Shown here: in pieces, positions 43,692 to 52,070 of the stretch
How positions within the stretch are numbered: the stretch's first letter is position 1
Layout of the letters: the number at the start of each line of letters is the position of its first letter
Origin: Eubacterium ramulus
GTDB lineage: Bacteria; Bacillota; Clostridia; Lachnospirales; Lachnospiraceae
Assembly: GCF_003122485.1 (NCBI RefSeq)
Contig: NZ_JRFU01000008.1
Coordinates: 1-52,072 of the forward strand
DNA: 52,072 bases
Direction of reading: 5' to 3'
The notes under the pieces: generated by a model
What the model saw: only the letters and a program-made list of their open reading frames with translations
Database searches by the model: none
What the model was told of the DNA's origin: nothing
Program-made: the position numbers and the translations under genes

Positions 43692-44621
43692 CTAAATATT
43701 ATATCCTCCAACAGAAAATCTGACTCCAACCTCCTCAAAAATCTTTTTTATTCGCTGCATATCTTCTGATTCTTGTGGTTGCAAATCCTCTGTCGGATAT
43801 CTTTTTCCAATTGTTTCATACTTGGATGCTCCAAAATTATGGTATGGAAGCACATTTAATAACGGTTTTCCACGCAATTCTTTCACAAACTTTGCTGTAT
43901 CGCGTACGTTTATATCATCATCGTTTAATGTTGGAATCAACGGTAAACGTATAATCAACTGTTTTCCATGTTTTTCACACCACTGAGCTGTCTTCACTAT
44001 ATTTTCAAGAATTATTTCATTGCCTACTCCTGTAAGTGCTTTATGTTTTTCCCGATTCATACATTTGCAATCCAAAAAAACAAGCTTTGTGTAACCAAGA
44101 ATTCGTTTTAAATCTTCCCATTTTCCATAGCCACTTGTCTCAATAGCAGTGTGAATACCATAATAAACACATTTTTTCAAAATCTCGCCGACAAAGTCCG
44201 CCTGACCTAATATTTCACCGCCAGATAACGTAACACCGCCGCCACTACGACGATAAAACATTCTATCATCAAGAACAGCTTTTACGACTTCCTCAACTGT
44301 TTTTTCTATGCCAACCTGAGCGCGTGCCTGAAAATTACATACCTGTACACAACGCAGGCACTGTCTGCATTTTTCAAATTTCTGGACAACAACACTTTTT
44401 TTTTCATTCCATGTAATCGCATTTTCAGGACATATTTGAATACATTTTCCACACCCCACGCATTTCTGAGCTTTATAAGAAAGCTGTATTCTCTTTTCCA
44501 ACCCATATGCATTACTGCACCATTTACAGCGCAATGGACATCCTTTCACAAATACATTGGTACGGATTCCCGGTCCGTCCTCCAACATATAATGACTGAT
44601 ATCAAAAATAGTACCTGTCAT
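43692..44621 (-). CDS. Glycyl-radical enzyme activating enzyme (radical SAM)
   Basis: 309 residues. The radical SAM cluster sits in CPLRCKWC (Cys28, 32, 35). An inserted ferredoxin-like domain carries two further clusters (Cys54/57/60/64 and 85/88/91/95), the arrangement of activases for dehydratase and decarboxylase glycyl-radical enzymes. SGGEI for SAM binding is near 137. It uses SAM to abstract H from the Gly of the separate radical subunit. Its ATG overlaps that subunit's stop by 4 bp, so the two are translationally coupled. Confidence 0.95.
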   Translation of the reverse strand: MTGTIFDISHYMLEDGPGIRTNVFVKGCPLRCKWCSNAYGLEKRIQLSYKAQKCVGCGKCIQICPENAITWNEKKSVVVQKFEKCRQCLRCVQVCNFQARAQVGIEKTVEEVVKAVLDDRMFYRRSGGGVTLSGGEILGQADFVGEILKKCVYYGIHTAIETSGYGKWEDLKRILGYTKLVFLDCKCMNREKHKALTGVGNEIILENIVKTAQWCEKHGKQLIIRLPLIPTLNDDDINVRDTAKFVKELRGKPLLNVLPYHNFGASKYETIGKRYPTEDLQPQESEDMQRIKKIFEEVGVRFSVGGYNI

Positions 44622-44920
44622 ATATGGTGCTCCGTACGATTAATGATATCATCCTGAACTTCTTTTCCAAGATCTGTAAAATATACACTATATCCAGCTA
44701 CTCGGACCATCAATGTCGGATATTTTTCCGGATGTTTTTGTGCATCCAGAAGTACCTTCTTGTCCTGACAATTAAACTGCATATGATGAATATGCTCATC
44801 ACACAACGCTGTCCTGATCAATGACGCCATCTTGTTGATTCCCTGATATTTATAATGTTCTTCTTCCGGATCTGGAAGTAATGCATCTATACCAACTTTT
44901 TTTACATCATAGCATTTCAT
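44618..44920 (-). CDS. Glycyl-radical domain as a separate 100-residue subunit
   Basis: This short protein carries the whole C-terminal radical domain: INKMASLIRTAL, HMQFNCQDKKVLLDAQKHPE and RVAGYSVYFTDL with the expected radical Gly76, ending IINRTEH. In ordinary members this domain is part of the main chain. Here it has its own GAAGGGGTGA ribosome site 7-9 nt before the ATG, and a new N-terminus of about 25 residues (MKCYDVKKVGIDALLPDPEE...). The gene begins 16 bp after the catalytic gene stop. It is unlike the HPAD gamma subunit, which lacks a radical motif. Confidence 0.92.
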   Translation of the reverse strand: MKCYDVKKVGIDALLPDPEEEHYKYQGINKMASLIRTALCDEHIHHMQFNCQDKKVLLDAQKHPEKYPTLMVRVAGYSVYFTDLGKEVQDDIINRTEHHI

Positions 44921-44936
44921 GAATAATCACCCCTTC

Positions 44937-47195
44937 TTATTCTGCAATTAAATCAGTTTTGCTGATCCACATATTCAAAATTGTTCCATTCGTGCATGCA
45001 CTGTGATTAATTTTACCATATGACTGTATCGCTGCCAGCGGACCATTCACATCCATATGCTGTTCTGCTGAGAGTGTATCTGCTAATGGGGTTAAAGCTT
45101 TTCGTCCTGACGGAAGTGCCCAACACATCTCTCCCATTGCTACATTTGTCTGCGTTGGCTGAACTCCTGCTGAAGAATAGTTTCCGGCTCTTCCACACTT
45201 CAATGTTGCACAATATTCTGCACAATCCTGCAAAGCTTTCGATGTAAGCATATCAACCTCATCGATATTATTTCCATATTTTGGTACATTGAGGCACATC
45301 TGACGAATTTCCTCATATCCTTCAAAATCCGCTTCAACAGCTTTCAACAGTTCATCCATAGAAATCACTTTATCATCATAGACAAGTTTTTTCACTACTT
45401 CAAGGGAATCTCCCATATCTGCAACACCGGTAAGCATATAATGCGGACCTGAATTTAACATAGCTCCACCGGCAACAACATCGATACCTTTTTCAATTGC
45501 ATTCGTTGCCATCATAGTAAAAAGTGGCATCTGATGTTCTTCTGCCAGCAAACGTTCCGCTACAAGCATATGCTCCTGACACAGATTAATCTGATACTTG
45601 TACTGACGCATGAATGCTTCATAAAATTCATCGAATGTTTTAAACGCACGCGGATCACCACTCTCACAGCCAATTCTTGTACCGGCTCCATATCCCGGAC
45701 ACCCTTCAGGCAAAATACCATTTGTCAGAGTCAGACTGACTGTATTTCCAAGATTTGTAATATTTGCATTTGTATGTCCATAACAGTAACCTTCAATCTT
45801 CGGTTCCACACAGCCTACCGTTGTTGCACGCTCACGAATCAATTTTAACGGAAGATTATTTGCCCCATTCAGACCGGCACCGTTATACTGAATCATGTTA
45901 TAAACACTGTCGATGTCAAAGAATGACGGATGCCCCAGTCCTTCTGCTGCAAGTTTTACCGCTTCCATCAGGAACGATTCCGGTGTCTTACTTCCAATAT
46001 GTACATGTACCGCCGGTGCTGTGGTACGTGTGTCACGTGCACTTCTCAGACAAATATAGGACAATAAATTCACAGCATCATTTCCATTTGCATCATAACC
46101 GCCAACACTATAGCCACCAGTCCAACGGTAATAGCCACCAAAGCAATGCGCCAATCCTTCCGGAAGCAGCCACGGAATGTTACAGCATTTAATATTATAT
46201 TCTTCCATCCATTCCAAAGCACTCTCTACCGTTTCTACACCACTCTGAAGATCCTTCTCCAAATATGGCCATAACAGCTGATCCAAACGTCCCACATTGA
46301 TACACGGTCCAGATGCTTCCACATTCAGCATCATTGTATTAAGCCATACGGCGTGTAATGCTTCTGCAAAATTTTCCGGAATATCCCAACAAATTTTCTC
46401 TGCTCGTTTTCCGGCAGTTCTTAATTCCTCTGCACGTTCAGGATCTGCTTCCTTCTCTGCCTGTGCGTCTGCTGCCTGATGCAATCGAATACCATAATCG
46501 CGAATTCCCTTGCAGACTTCCATCATTCCAATATAAAAATCCTGTTTTCTGACATTATCCGGATCGATCAAATCCAGATCTGATAATAACTTTTCGCATT
46601 TTTCATAATATCCACGATATCCGATTTTAAAAAGTTCATGATAGTCCGGTACAAAATGAGAACCCGGATTTGATATATAGTTACTGCAATCTACATAACC
46701 GGAAGATAACAAAACATCTGGTTCTCTTGTCTGTGCCCGGAATTTTGAAGTTAATGTCTTATCCTTCCAATATGGAATATGTTCATTTTTTAATTCTTCT
46801 TTATCTTTTGCGTCAATTTTCCAGGGATCAAATAATCTGGTTTCAAATGTATCAAAATCTGACTCCAGCCAATGTGCATGTGACTCAATACTGAAATTAT
46901 TACATCGTATTTTTCCCCCCTGCCATCCAAGCAGCCGTTCTCCCGGTTCAATATGAATTGGTAATGTCCGATATACTTCTGCCATAGCAAAATATCTTTT
47001 GCGAATCTGAGATTCGCTTTCATGGGTTTTAAAATATTTCGTAAACACTCGCGTCCTCTGCATTTCCAGATTCGGTCTTGCCGCATGAAGAATTCCATTT
47101 AATTTGCGGATACGTTCGGTACAGCCTACCTCTGTAACCTGCCCGGTACGCATTTCCATACCGCCCTTACTTCCTACTTCTATTATCTTTTCCAT
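44937..47195 (-). CDS. Glycyl-radical enzyme catalytic subunit lacking its radical domain
   Basis: 752 residues of PFL-like barrel. The thiyl-radical Cys462 lies in TTVGCVEPKIEGY with Glu464 as the general base position of dehydratase/lyase types (glycerol dehydratase, CutC). PFL instead has a double Cys. It ends at GTILNMWISKTDLIAE, the strand just before the usual radical domain, which is encoded by the next gene. The flanking residues after the Cys (CYGHTNANITNLGN) differ from CutC, glycerol dehydratase, HypD and HPAD patterns that I recall, so the substrate is open. ATG preceded by AGAGGG. Confidence 0.92.
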   Translation of the reverse strand: MEKIIEVGSKGGMEMRTGQVTEVGCTERIRKLNGILHAARPNLEMQRTRVFTKYFKTHESESQIRKRYFAMAEVYRTLPIHIEPGERLLGWQGGKIRCNNFSIESHAHWLESDFDTFETRLFDPWKIDAKDKEELKNEHIPYWKDKTLTSKFRAQTREPDVLLSSGYVDCSNYISNPGSHFVPDYHELFKIGYRGYYEKCEKLLSDLDLIDPDNVRKQDFYIGMMEVCKGIRDYGIRLHQAADAQAEKEADPERAEELRTAGKRAEKICWDIPENFAEALHAVWLNTMMLNVEASGPCINVGRLDQLLWPYLEKDLQSGVETVESALEWMEEYNIKCCNIPWLLPEGLAHCFGGYYRWTGGYSVGGYDANGNDAVNLLSYICLRSARDTRTTAPAVHVHIGSKTPESFLMEAVKLAAEGLGHPSFFDIDSVYNMIQYNGAGLNGANNLPLKLIRERATTVGCVEPKIEGYCYGHTNANITNLGNTVSLTLTNGILPEGCPGYGAGTRIGCESGDPRAFKTFDEFYEAFMRQYKYQINLCQEHMLVAERLLAEEHQMPLFTMMATNAIEKGIDVVAGGAMLNSGPHYMLTGVADMGDSLEVVKKLVYDDKVISMDELLKAVEADFEGYEEIRQMCLNVPKYGNNIDEVDMLTSKALQDCAEYCATLKCGRAGNYSSAGVQPTQTNVAMGEMCWALPSGRKALTPLADTLSAEQHMDVNGPLAAIQSYGKINHSACTNGTILNMWISKTDLIAE

Positions 47196-47230
47196 TGTTT
47201 TCCCTCTTTTCCTTTTATCCGATATGCTGC

Positions 47231-47277
47231 GGTGAAACTGATCATTTTATCTATCCGTCTTTATGATCAGTTTCGCC
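47231..47277 (-). other. Intercistronic stem-loop between permease and glycyl-radical genes
   Basis: A 14-bp inverted repeat, GGTGAAACTGATCA with TGATCAGTTTCGCC, one G-T pair, 19-nt loop. No T-run follows on the minus strand. It probably shapes the relative levels of permease and enzyme by processing, or protects the mRNA end. Confidence 0.5.
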
Positions 47278-47298
47278 ATTCAGCCTGGACTTCGCTCA

Positions 47299-48543
47299 TT
47301 AAGCCTTCTTCTCAGCACCCGCTTTTGCAACAATTGCATATAAAACAGCTGTAACGATCAATACTAAAAATGTACTCAATTTAATAGCCGGAACTAATTT
47401 CAGTGCAAAGGAAAATGCCAGACCAATTATGATACAAATAACCGGACGCGCATTAACAACCGGAAGATCTTTTTCCTCTTTTATATCAAGTTTTCCTTTA
47501 TGAACAATATAGAAATCTGTAAGCATTACAGCTACTAAAGGTGCCATGATTGTTCCAATTGCAGTTACAATTGTATTAATAAAATCAACGCCTGGTCCAT
47601 ACATAATCACAAACGAAATCACTCCTGCAACTAATGGAATAATAATTGCAAACCATTTTCTGGTAGTATTAAACACTGCTGCAAATGAATTACTGTACAT
47701 ATAATCGCATGCCGGTGTTGTATTTCCCTGTGCGATCATAACGAAAATACTTCCGATCAGGAAAATTGCTCCGCCCAGAGATGCACAGATATCTGCAAGT
47801 GTATGTACTCCTGTACCCATAAATCCAACCTGACCTACTAAAAAGCAGAGTAATACAAATCCAGATCCGCAAAGTGCTGCAATAATAACAGATTTTTTAT
47901 TTTTGGCATCTGTAGTCAGATCAATTGCTCCTACATAACCTGCCATCCACATACCAACCATAGTCTGTGCAATCGTTCCTATTGTGTAAGTAGTTTCTGT
48001 TGGCTGATATGCCATAAGGCCTTCCAGTCCACCGGCATGTCTGACAGATACAATATAAATAATAACAAACAGAACAATGGCGATTGGAATACTGATATTA
48101 GAAATCAATTTAACACCATCCATTCCGTAAACACCACCAATAATCGTAACAACAAGTAAAATTACCATTGCCAGTGCAAATCCAAAATTCTTATGTCCTT
48201 CCGGAAAGATATTATATACTGCCTGAGCTGCATTAAATAAATCGAAGCAAGCCCAAAATGCCATACAAAATGCTACTGCAAATGAAAAAATCCGAAAACC
48301 TTGTCTTCCAAACATCTGCTTCCAGACTGCATCTTTTTTCAATCCGGTTTTATAGCCAATCATTGTCGATAGTGCAATTAACACTGCTCCAATCACAAAT
48401 CCCAGAGCCATACCTGCCAGTCCCGTGGTGAATTTTGCTCCTTGTCCCACCAGACCTCCTGTCGGCACGGCTGTAATACTGCAAAAGTAAGCCATAAATA
48501 CGGCACCCAATGCCACTGGTCCTATTTTTTTTGTCTTTTCCAT
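47299..48543 (-). CDS. CodB-like (NCS1) permease of the glycyl-radical locus
   Basis: About 414 residues, 12 membrane helices. NCS1/cytosine permease-like features: MAYFCSITAVPTGGLVGQG at the start, MIGYKTGLKKDAVWKQMFG, and FWACFDLFNAAQAVYN. The family transports cytosine, hydantoin, allantoin and other small cyclic compounds. I start at 48543, with an AGAAGGGAG site. The frame opens 33 codons earlier. First gene after the sigma-54 promoter at 48590-48604, so it should import the substrate of the glycyl-radical pathway. Confidence 0.85.
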   Translation of the reverse strand: MEKTKKIGPVALGAVFMAYFCSITAVPTGGLVGQGAKFTTGLAGMALGFVIGAVLIALSTMIGYKTGLKKDAVWKQMFGRQGFRIFSFAVAFCMAFWACFDLFNAAQAVYNIFPEGHKNFGFALAMVILLVVTIIGGVYGMDGVKLISNISIPIAIVLFVIIYIVSVRHAGGLEGLMAYQPTETTYTIGTIAQTMVGMWMAGYVGAIDLTTDAKNKKSVIIAALCGSGFVLLCFLVGQVGFMGTGVHTLADICASLGGAIFLIGSIFVMIAQGNTTPACDYMYSNSFAAVFNTTRKWFAIIIPLVAGVISFVIMYGPGVDFINTIVTAIGTIMAPLVAVMLTDFYIVHKGKLDIKEEKDLPVVNARPVICIIIGLAFSFALKLVPAIKLSTFLVLIVTAVLYAIVAKAGAEKKA

Positions 48544-48589
48544 AGTTTTTCTCCCTTCTTTGGTTCTAATTTTTATACTTTTATAATTC

Positions 48590-48604
48590 GCAAATTCCAT
48601 GCCA
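48590..48604 (-). promoter_or_regulatory. Sigma-54 promoter of the glycyl-radical operon
   Basis: Minus-strand TGGCAT, 5 nt, TTGC, correct spacing, about 45 bp upstream of the permease start. The regulator gene directly upstream encodes a GAFTGA protein, consistent with enhancer control. Confidence 0.85.
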
Positions 48605-48740
48605 CTTTTCCAAGCAAAAACTTTTCTGTATATTTTATCCAAAAAATCCTTTCTATTTTCACACTACAATTCTTTCATTTAGTAATTATGCTTATTTCTA
48701 CTACGTTTGTTTTTCATATGTATCTATATGCAAGAAAAAA

Positions 48741-48779
48741 GAGTGAAAAAACGCACCTTATATGTGAATTTTTTCACTC
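48741..48779. promoter_or_regulatory. Paired GTG-N8-CAC sites within a hairpin
   Basis: Two 14-bp sites of the form GTG-N8-CAC (48743-48756 and 48764-48777) are centred 21 bp apart, two helical turns. They lie about 150 bp upstream of the sigma-54 promoter, the place for activator binding. The same stretch is an inverted repeat (GAGTGAAAAAA/TTTTTTCACTC) and on the minus strand is followed by T6, so it may also terminate the regulator transcript. Confidence 0.55.
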
Positions 48780-48800
48780 TCGAATATTTACTTAATCATA

Positions 48801-50309
48801 CTACTCTATCTCATATCTTTTACACTTTTTCAGGAAAGTGGTTCTTTCACATCCTAGCGCCTCTGATGCCTTTTTCTTATTTCCTTCCTTAAGAATAGCA
48901 TTCTGAATCATTTGCTTTTCAAATTGTTCTACAGCCTCTTTTAACGTATATTTTTCTTTCTGATCTGTCGATACACATATTCCAGTTACTCCAAGCACTT
49001 TCTGAATCTCCGAACATGTAATCCTTCCATCTTTCCCAAGAATCACCAAACGTTCCATCATATTTCTCAATTCCCGAATATTTCCAGGCCAATCATAATG
49101 GCGTAATAACTGCATTGCATCAGCTTCTATCAAAGTAATTTTTTTATATTTCTCATCAAACTCTTCTAAAAATCTTCCCACCAGAAAAGGAATATCCTCG
49201 GATCTGTCTCGCAGTGGTGGTAACTCTAACGGCAAAATATTTAATCTGTAATATAAATCTTCTCTGAAATTTCCATTTCGTATTTCCTGAAGCAGATTAC
49301 GATTCGTTGCTGCAATAACACGCACATTTAACTTTATTGCCTGTTGACCACCAACTCGATTTACTTCATTTTCCTGTAAAACTCTAAGCAATTTTGCCTG
49401 TACCTGAAAAGGAAGTTCTCCGATTTCATCCAGTAAAATAGTTCCCCCATCTGCCTGCTCAAATGCGCCTTTTTTTCCTCCACGCTTTGCTCCTGTAAAT
49501 GCTCCTTCCTCATATCCGAACAATTCTGATTCCAACAAATCCTGTGGAATCGCTGCACAATTGACTTTTATGTAAGTATTATCTGCACGACAACTGTATT
49601 TCACAATCACTTTGGAAAGAAGTTCTTTTCCTGTTCCGGTTTCTCCTGTAATCAGAACACTTACATCTGTCTGGGCTACCGTTTTCGCCAAAGAAATCAA
49701 ATCCCGCATTACATCACTAGTATATAAAATTTCCTCCTCATCAGCAGTATGTACTGACACTGATCCGGCTTCATCTGTACTATCAGGAATCTCTCCTTTT
49801 TGTAACTGTTTCAGACGATTTTCCATCTCCATAATTGACATAACATCCCAGTCTGTCGTTATTGCATATCTTAATTTTCCGTTTTCATCCTTCACTGGAA
49901 TCCCTGCCACAAATCCACGATAATCTGTAGATACCACATATCCAATTGCATTGATTGGTTTTTCTTCTTTTAACATTCTCGGAATGACATCACACTGAAT
50001 GACGTTTTCTTTTTGCAATTCAAAAATCGTTTTTCCAAGAATATACTCCTTCTTTAACCCAGTACGTTCTTCATAAGATGGATTAACATAACAAACATAC
50101 CCTCTATCATCCGTGACAAACAGTGTCGTATTCAGATGATTACAAATCAATTGGAAATCTATCTGCGTTTTTTTATAATTTGCAACCATTTCAACCATTT
50201 GTTCTGTCAATTCCAATATATCTTTTTTTACATTATCCGAATTAGTTAATATTATTTGAAACTGCTCTAATTTTCTTTCCAAATCTTCTATACATAAAAC
50301 TTTTTCCAT
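48801..50309 (-). CDS. Sigma-54-dependent activator (PAS type) of the glycyl-radical locus
   Basis: 502 residues: coiled N-terminal helix (about 10-50), PAS sensor (about 53-160, TDDRGYVCYVNPSYEERTG), AAA+ domain with GETGTGKE (222-229) and GAFTGA (269-274), and a Fis-type helix-turn-helix (KASEALGCERTTFLKKCKRYE). It belongs to a different subgroup from the two AcoR-like proteins (no GAF). Expressed from a sigma-A promoter at 50360-50388. It is expected to sense a small molecule and activate the downstream operon through the 48590 promoter. Confidence 0.93.
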   Translation of the reverse strand: MEKVLCIEDLERKLEQFQIILTNSDNVKKDILELTEQMVEMVANYKKTQIDFQLICNHLNTTLFVTDDRGYVCYVNPSYEERTGLKKEYILGKTIFELQKENVIQCDVIPRMLKEEKPINAIGYVVSTDYRGFVAGIPVKDENGKLRYAITTDWDVMSIMEMENRLKQLQKGEIPDSTDEAGSVSVHTADEEEILYTSDVMRDLISLAKTVAQTDVSVLITGETGTGKELLSKVIVKYSCRADNTYIKVNCAAIPQDLLESELFGYEEGAFTGAKRGGKKGAFEQADGGTILLDEIGELPFQVQAKLLRVLQENEVNRVGGQQAIKLNVRVIAATNRNLLQEIRNGNFREDLYYRLNILPLELPPLRDRSEDIPFLVGRFLEEFDEKYKKITLIEADAMQLLRHYDWPGNIRELRNMMERLVILGKDGRITCSEIQKVLGVTGICVSTDQKEKYTLKEAVEQFEKQMIQNAILKEGNKKKASEALGCERTTFLKKCKRYEIE

Positions 50310-50359
50310 ACCAACTTTCCTCTTCGCATTTCATACATACTTCACTGTAAGTTGTTTCT

Positions 50360-50388
50360 ATTATACTAATTCCAAACACATTGTGCAA
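50360..50388 (-). promoter_or_regulatory. Sigma-A promoter of the PAS-type activator gene
   Basis: Minus-strand TTGCAC, 17-nt spacer, TATAAT, about 50 bp before the activator ATG. It supports low-level constitutive expression of the regulator. Confidence 0.7.
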
Positions 50389-50426
50389 TGAAGTCACTAC
50401 TTATTCTGGTAACCAAAAGGTATGTA

Positions 50427-50465
50427 TTGCTTTTTACAGCTTTAAATTGTATACTCACGGTATAC
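50427..50465 (+). promoter_or_regulatory. NCS2 permease promoter with overlapping GTATAC palindrome
   Basis: Plus-strand TTGCTT, 17-nt spacer, TATACT (50450-50455). Overlapping the -10 element is a perfect inverted repeat GTATAC, 5 nt, GTATAC (50449-50465), suited to repressor binding. No purine riboswitch was recognised in the short leader. Confidence 0.55.
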
Positions 50466-50491
50466 CACATTAAACAAAAGGAGATTATGTT

Positions 50492-51841
50492 ATGAAACAG
50501 ACACAGCCAAATACAACTGCAAACAAACATGGCATGCTCTATGATCTGGAAGATAAAGTTCCTGCCGTACAATCTGTCATCTATGGTATACAGTATCTGG
50601 TTTACTTTCTTGCCGGAAGTGCCATTATGCCAGTTATCATAGGCGCATACCTTGGTCTTGATCAGGCTGAGATCGCCCAAATGCTGCAGCGAACTTTCTT
50701 GCTCAGCGGTGGCGTTTCCATTTTGCAGGCAATCCTCGGACACCGTTATCCTATTATTGATGGACCAGCCGGTCTCTGGATGGGACTTCTGATCATTCTT
50801 GCAGAGACCTGCACCTCTTTCGGTCAGGATCTTGCCGTTTTACGAACCAATATGGAAGTGGGTATGATCATTGCCGGTATTATGGTTATTATTGTTGCCC
50901 TGACCGGACTGGTAGATAAGATTCTTAAAGTATTTACCCCTATTGTAAACGGAACATTTCTTATCCTCATGGTTATGCAGATGAGTGCCACCGTCATTAA
51001 AGGTGCAACCGGTATTTCTTCTGGATACAAAACAATCCAGCCAAAATTCCTTGCGGTCTTTCTGATCACAACCGCAGTAATCTTAGTGATCAACCTGAAA
51101 GCCAAAGGATTTTTGCAGTCCATCGCAACCCTGATTGGTGTTGTGTGCGGCTGGATTCTGGCATACGCGCTTGGCATTTCACCGGATTTCATTTCATCCG
51201 GTAATGGTTTCCTGGCCATCCCTCAACCCTTTGCCTGGGGAACACCAACCATTAACCCAAGTGTTATCATTACCTGTCTAATTGGTGAATTTATGCCTTT
51301 TTCAAACTTTGCAACCAGTCTGAATGGTATGTCAGAATTGCTGGAAGTAGAAAATACTCCAAAACAGGTGAAAAGAAGTACGGTTCTCTTTGGCTGTACC
51401 GCTATACTTTGTGGTGTATTTCCGGTTACCGGATTCGTACCATTTGCTTCCGCACCAAGTACTACCAAACTGACACGAGTTGCTGCAAGAGGACCTTTCA
51501 TCATCGGTGGACTCTTTATGATGCTTCTTGGTGTGATTGCTCCAATCTGTACCTTCTTTGCGGCGATTCCTCCGGCAGTTGGATATTCTGCCATGATGAT
51601 CGTATTTGCCATGATGTTGCAACAGGGGATTCAGGAATTTAAGAAAGTAGAACTGACCAATCGTGAAGGCTTCATTATCGGAATTTCCTTTATGATTGGT
51701 GCAGGTATTATGTTCCTGAATGCGGATGCATTTATGACATTACCTCAGATGCTGCGTTATATCGTCTCCAACGGACTGATCATAGGATTGATTGTAGCGC
51801 TTTTGATGGAACACATACTGCTGCGAAAAAAAGTTAAATAA
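50492..51841 (+). CDS. NCS2 xanthine/uracil permease
   Basis: 449 residues, about 14 membrane helices, nucleobase:cation symporter-2 (UraA/PbuX) family: GIQYLVYFLAGSAIMPVIIG in the first helices, PIIDGPAGLWMG, and the TM10-like FSNFATSLNGMSELLEVENTP region that usually contains the substrate-contacting polar residues. The start has AAAGGAG. It is divergent from the glycyl-radical regulator. Whether it belongs to that pathway or to ordinary purine uptake is unclear. The nearby deoD and shared GTATAC sites favour purine salvage. Confidence 0.9.
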   Translation: MKQTQPNTTANKHGMLYDLEDKVPAVQSVIYGIQYLVYFLAGSAIMPVIIGAYLGLDQAEIAQMLQRTFLLSGGVSILQAILGHRYPIIDGPAGLWMGLLIILAETCTSFGQDLAVLRTNMEVGMIIAGIMVIIVALTGLVDKILKVFTPIVNGTFLILMVMQMSATVIKGATGISSGYKTIQPKFLAVFLITTAVILVINLKAKGFLQSIATLIGVVCGWILAYALGISPDFISSGNGFLAIPQPFAWGTPTINPSVIITCLIGEFMPFSNFATSLNGMSELLEVENTPKQVKRSTVLFGCTAILCGVFPVTGFVPFASAPSTTKLTRVAARGPFIIGGLFMMLLGVIAPICTFFAAIPPAVGYSAMMIVFAMMLQQGIQEFKKVELTNREGFIIGISFMIGAGIMFLNADAFMTLPQMLRYIVSNGLIIGLIVALLMEHILLRKKVK

Positions 51842-51962
51842 TAGTGAGGCGGTAACAATTTACATATTAAATTAAAATATTTTTTCTCTGATATTTCAAA
51901 GTATGTCATAGTATTAATTTGTAATCTCGCTCATGTTTTCTCACCAAGACCAATTTGTATAA

Positions 51963-51994
51963 AAAAATAGGTATCCAACTGGATACCTATTTTT
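51963..51994. terminator. Bidirectional terminator between permease and tRNA-Gly
   Basis: A perfect 14-bp stem AAAAATAGGTATCC with complement and a 4-nt loop; A-run on one side and T-run on the other. It would end both the NCS2 permease transcript and the minus-strand tRNA transcript. The 51842-51962 gap holds nothing else. Confidence 0.85.
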
Positions 51995-51997
51995 CAG

Positions 51998-52070
51998 AGC
52001 GCGAGACGGGACTCGAACCCGCGGCCTCGACCTTGGCAAGGTCGCGCTCCACCAACTGAGCCACTCGCGC
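51998..52070 (-). tRNA. tRNA-Gly (anticodon GCC)
   Basis: 73-nt cloverleaf: acceptor GCGCGAG/CTCGCGC with discriminator T, D arm GCTC/GAGC type with AGTTGGTGG loop, anticodon arm CGACC-TTGCCAA-GGTCG giving anticodon GCC, and T arm GCGGG-TTCGAGT-CCCGT. No encoded CCA. It ends 4 bp before a bidirectional terminator. Confidence 0.96.

Noticed and set aside
44618-44920. Small subunit of hydroxyphenylacetate decarboxylase (HpdC)
   Set aside because: HpdC is an iron-sulfur protein without a glycyl-radical motif. This protein has RVAGYS and no cluster-type Cys pattern.
44618-44939. A simple frameshift or sequencing error as the cause of the split glycyl-radical gene
   Set aside because: The catalytic frame ends in a proper stop in the natural linker, the second gene has its own ribosome site and ATG, and its first 25 or so residues do not correspond to missing linker sequence. 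A read error cannot be formally excluded from the sequence alone.
44937-47195. Pyruvate formate-lyase or choline TMA-lyase
   Set aside because: The active site has a single Cys in GCVE, not the Cys-Cys pair of PFL. Residues after it do not follow the CutC pattern, and no choline-locus partners are present.
50310-50491. Purine riboswitch upstream of the NCS2 permease
   Set aside because: The leader from the predicted start to the ATG is only about 30 nt, and no purine-aptamer junction sequences were seen.
51842-51885. Another copy of the MITE-like end (GTGAGGCGGTAACAATTTACATATTAA)
   Set aside because: Only the central AATTTAC-ATATTAA part resembles the 27674 element, which is too little in AT-rich DNA.
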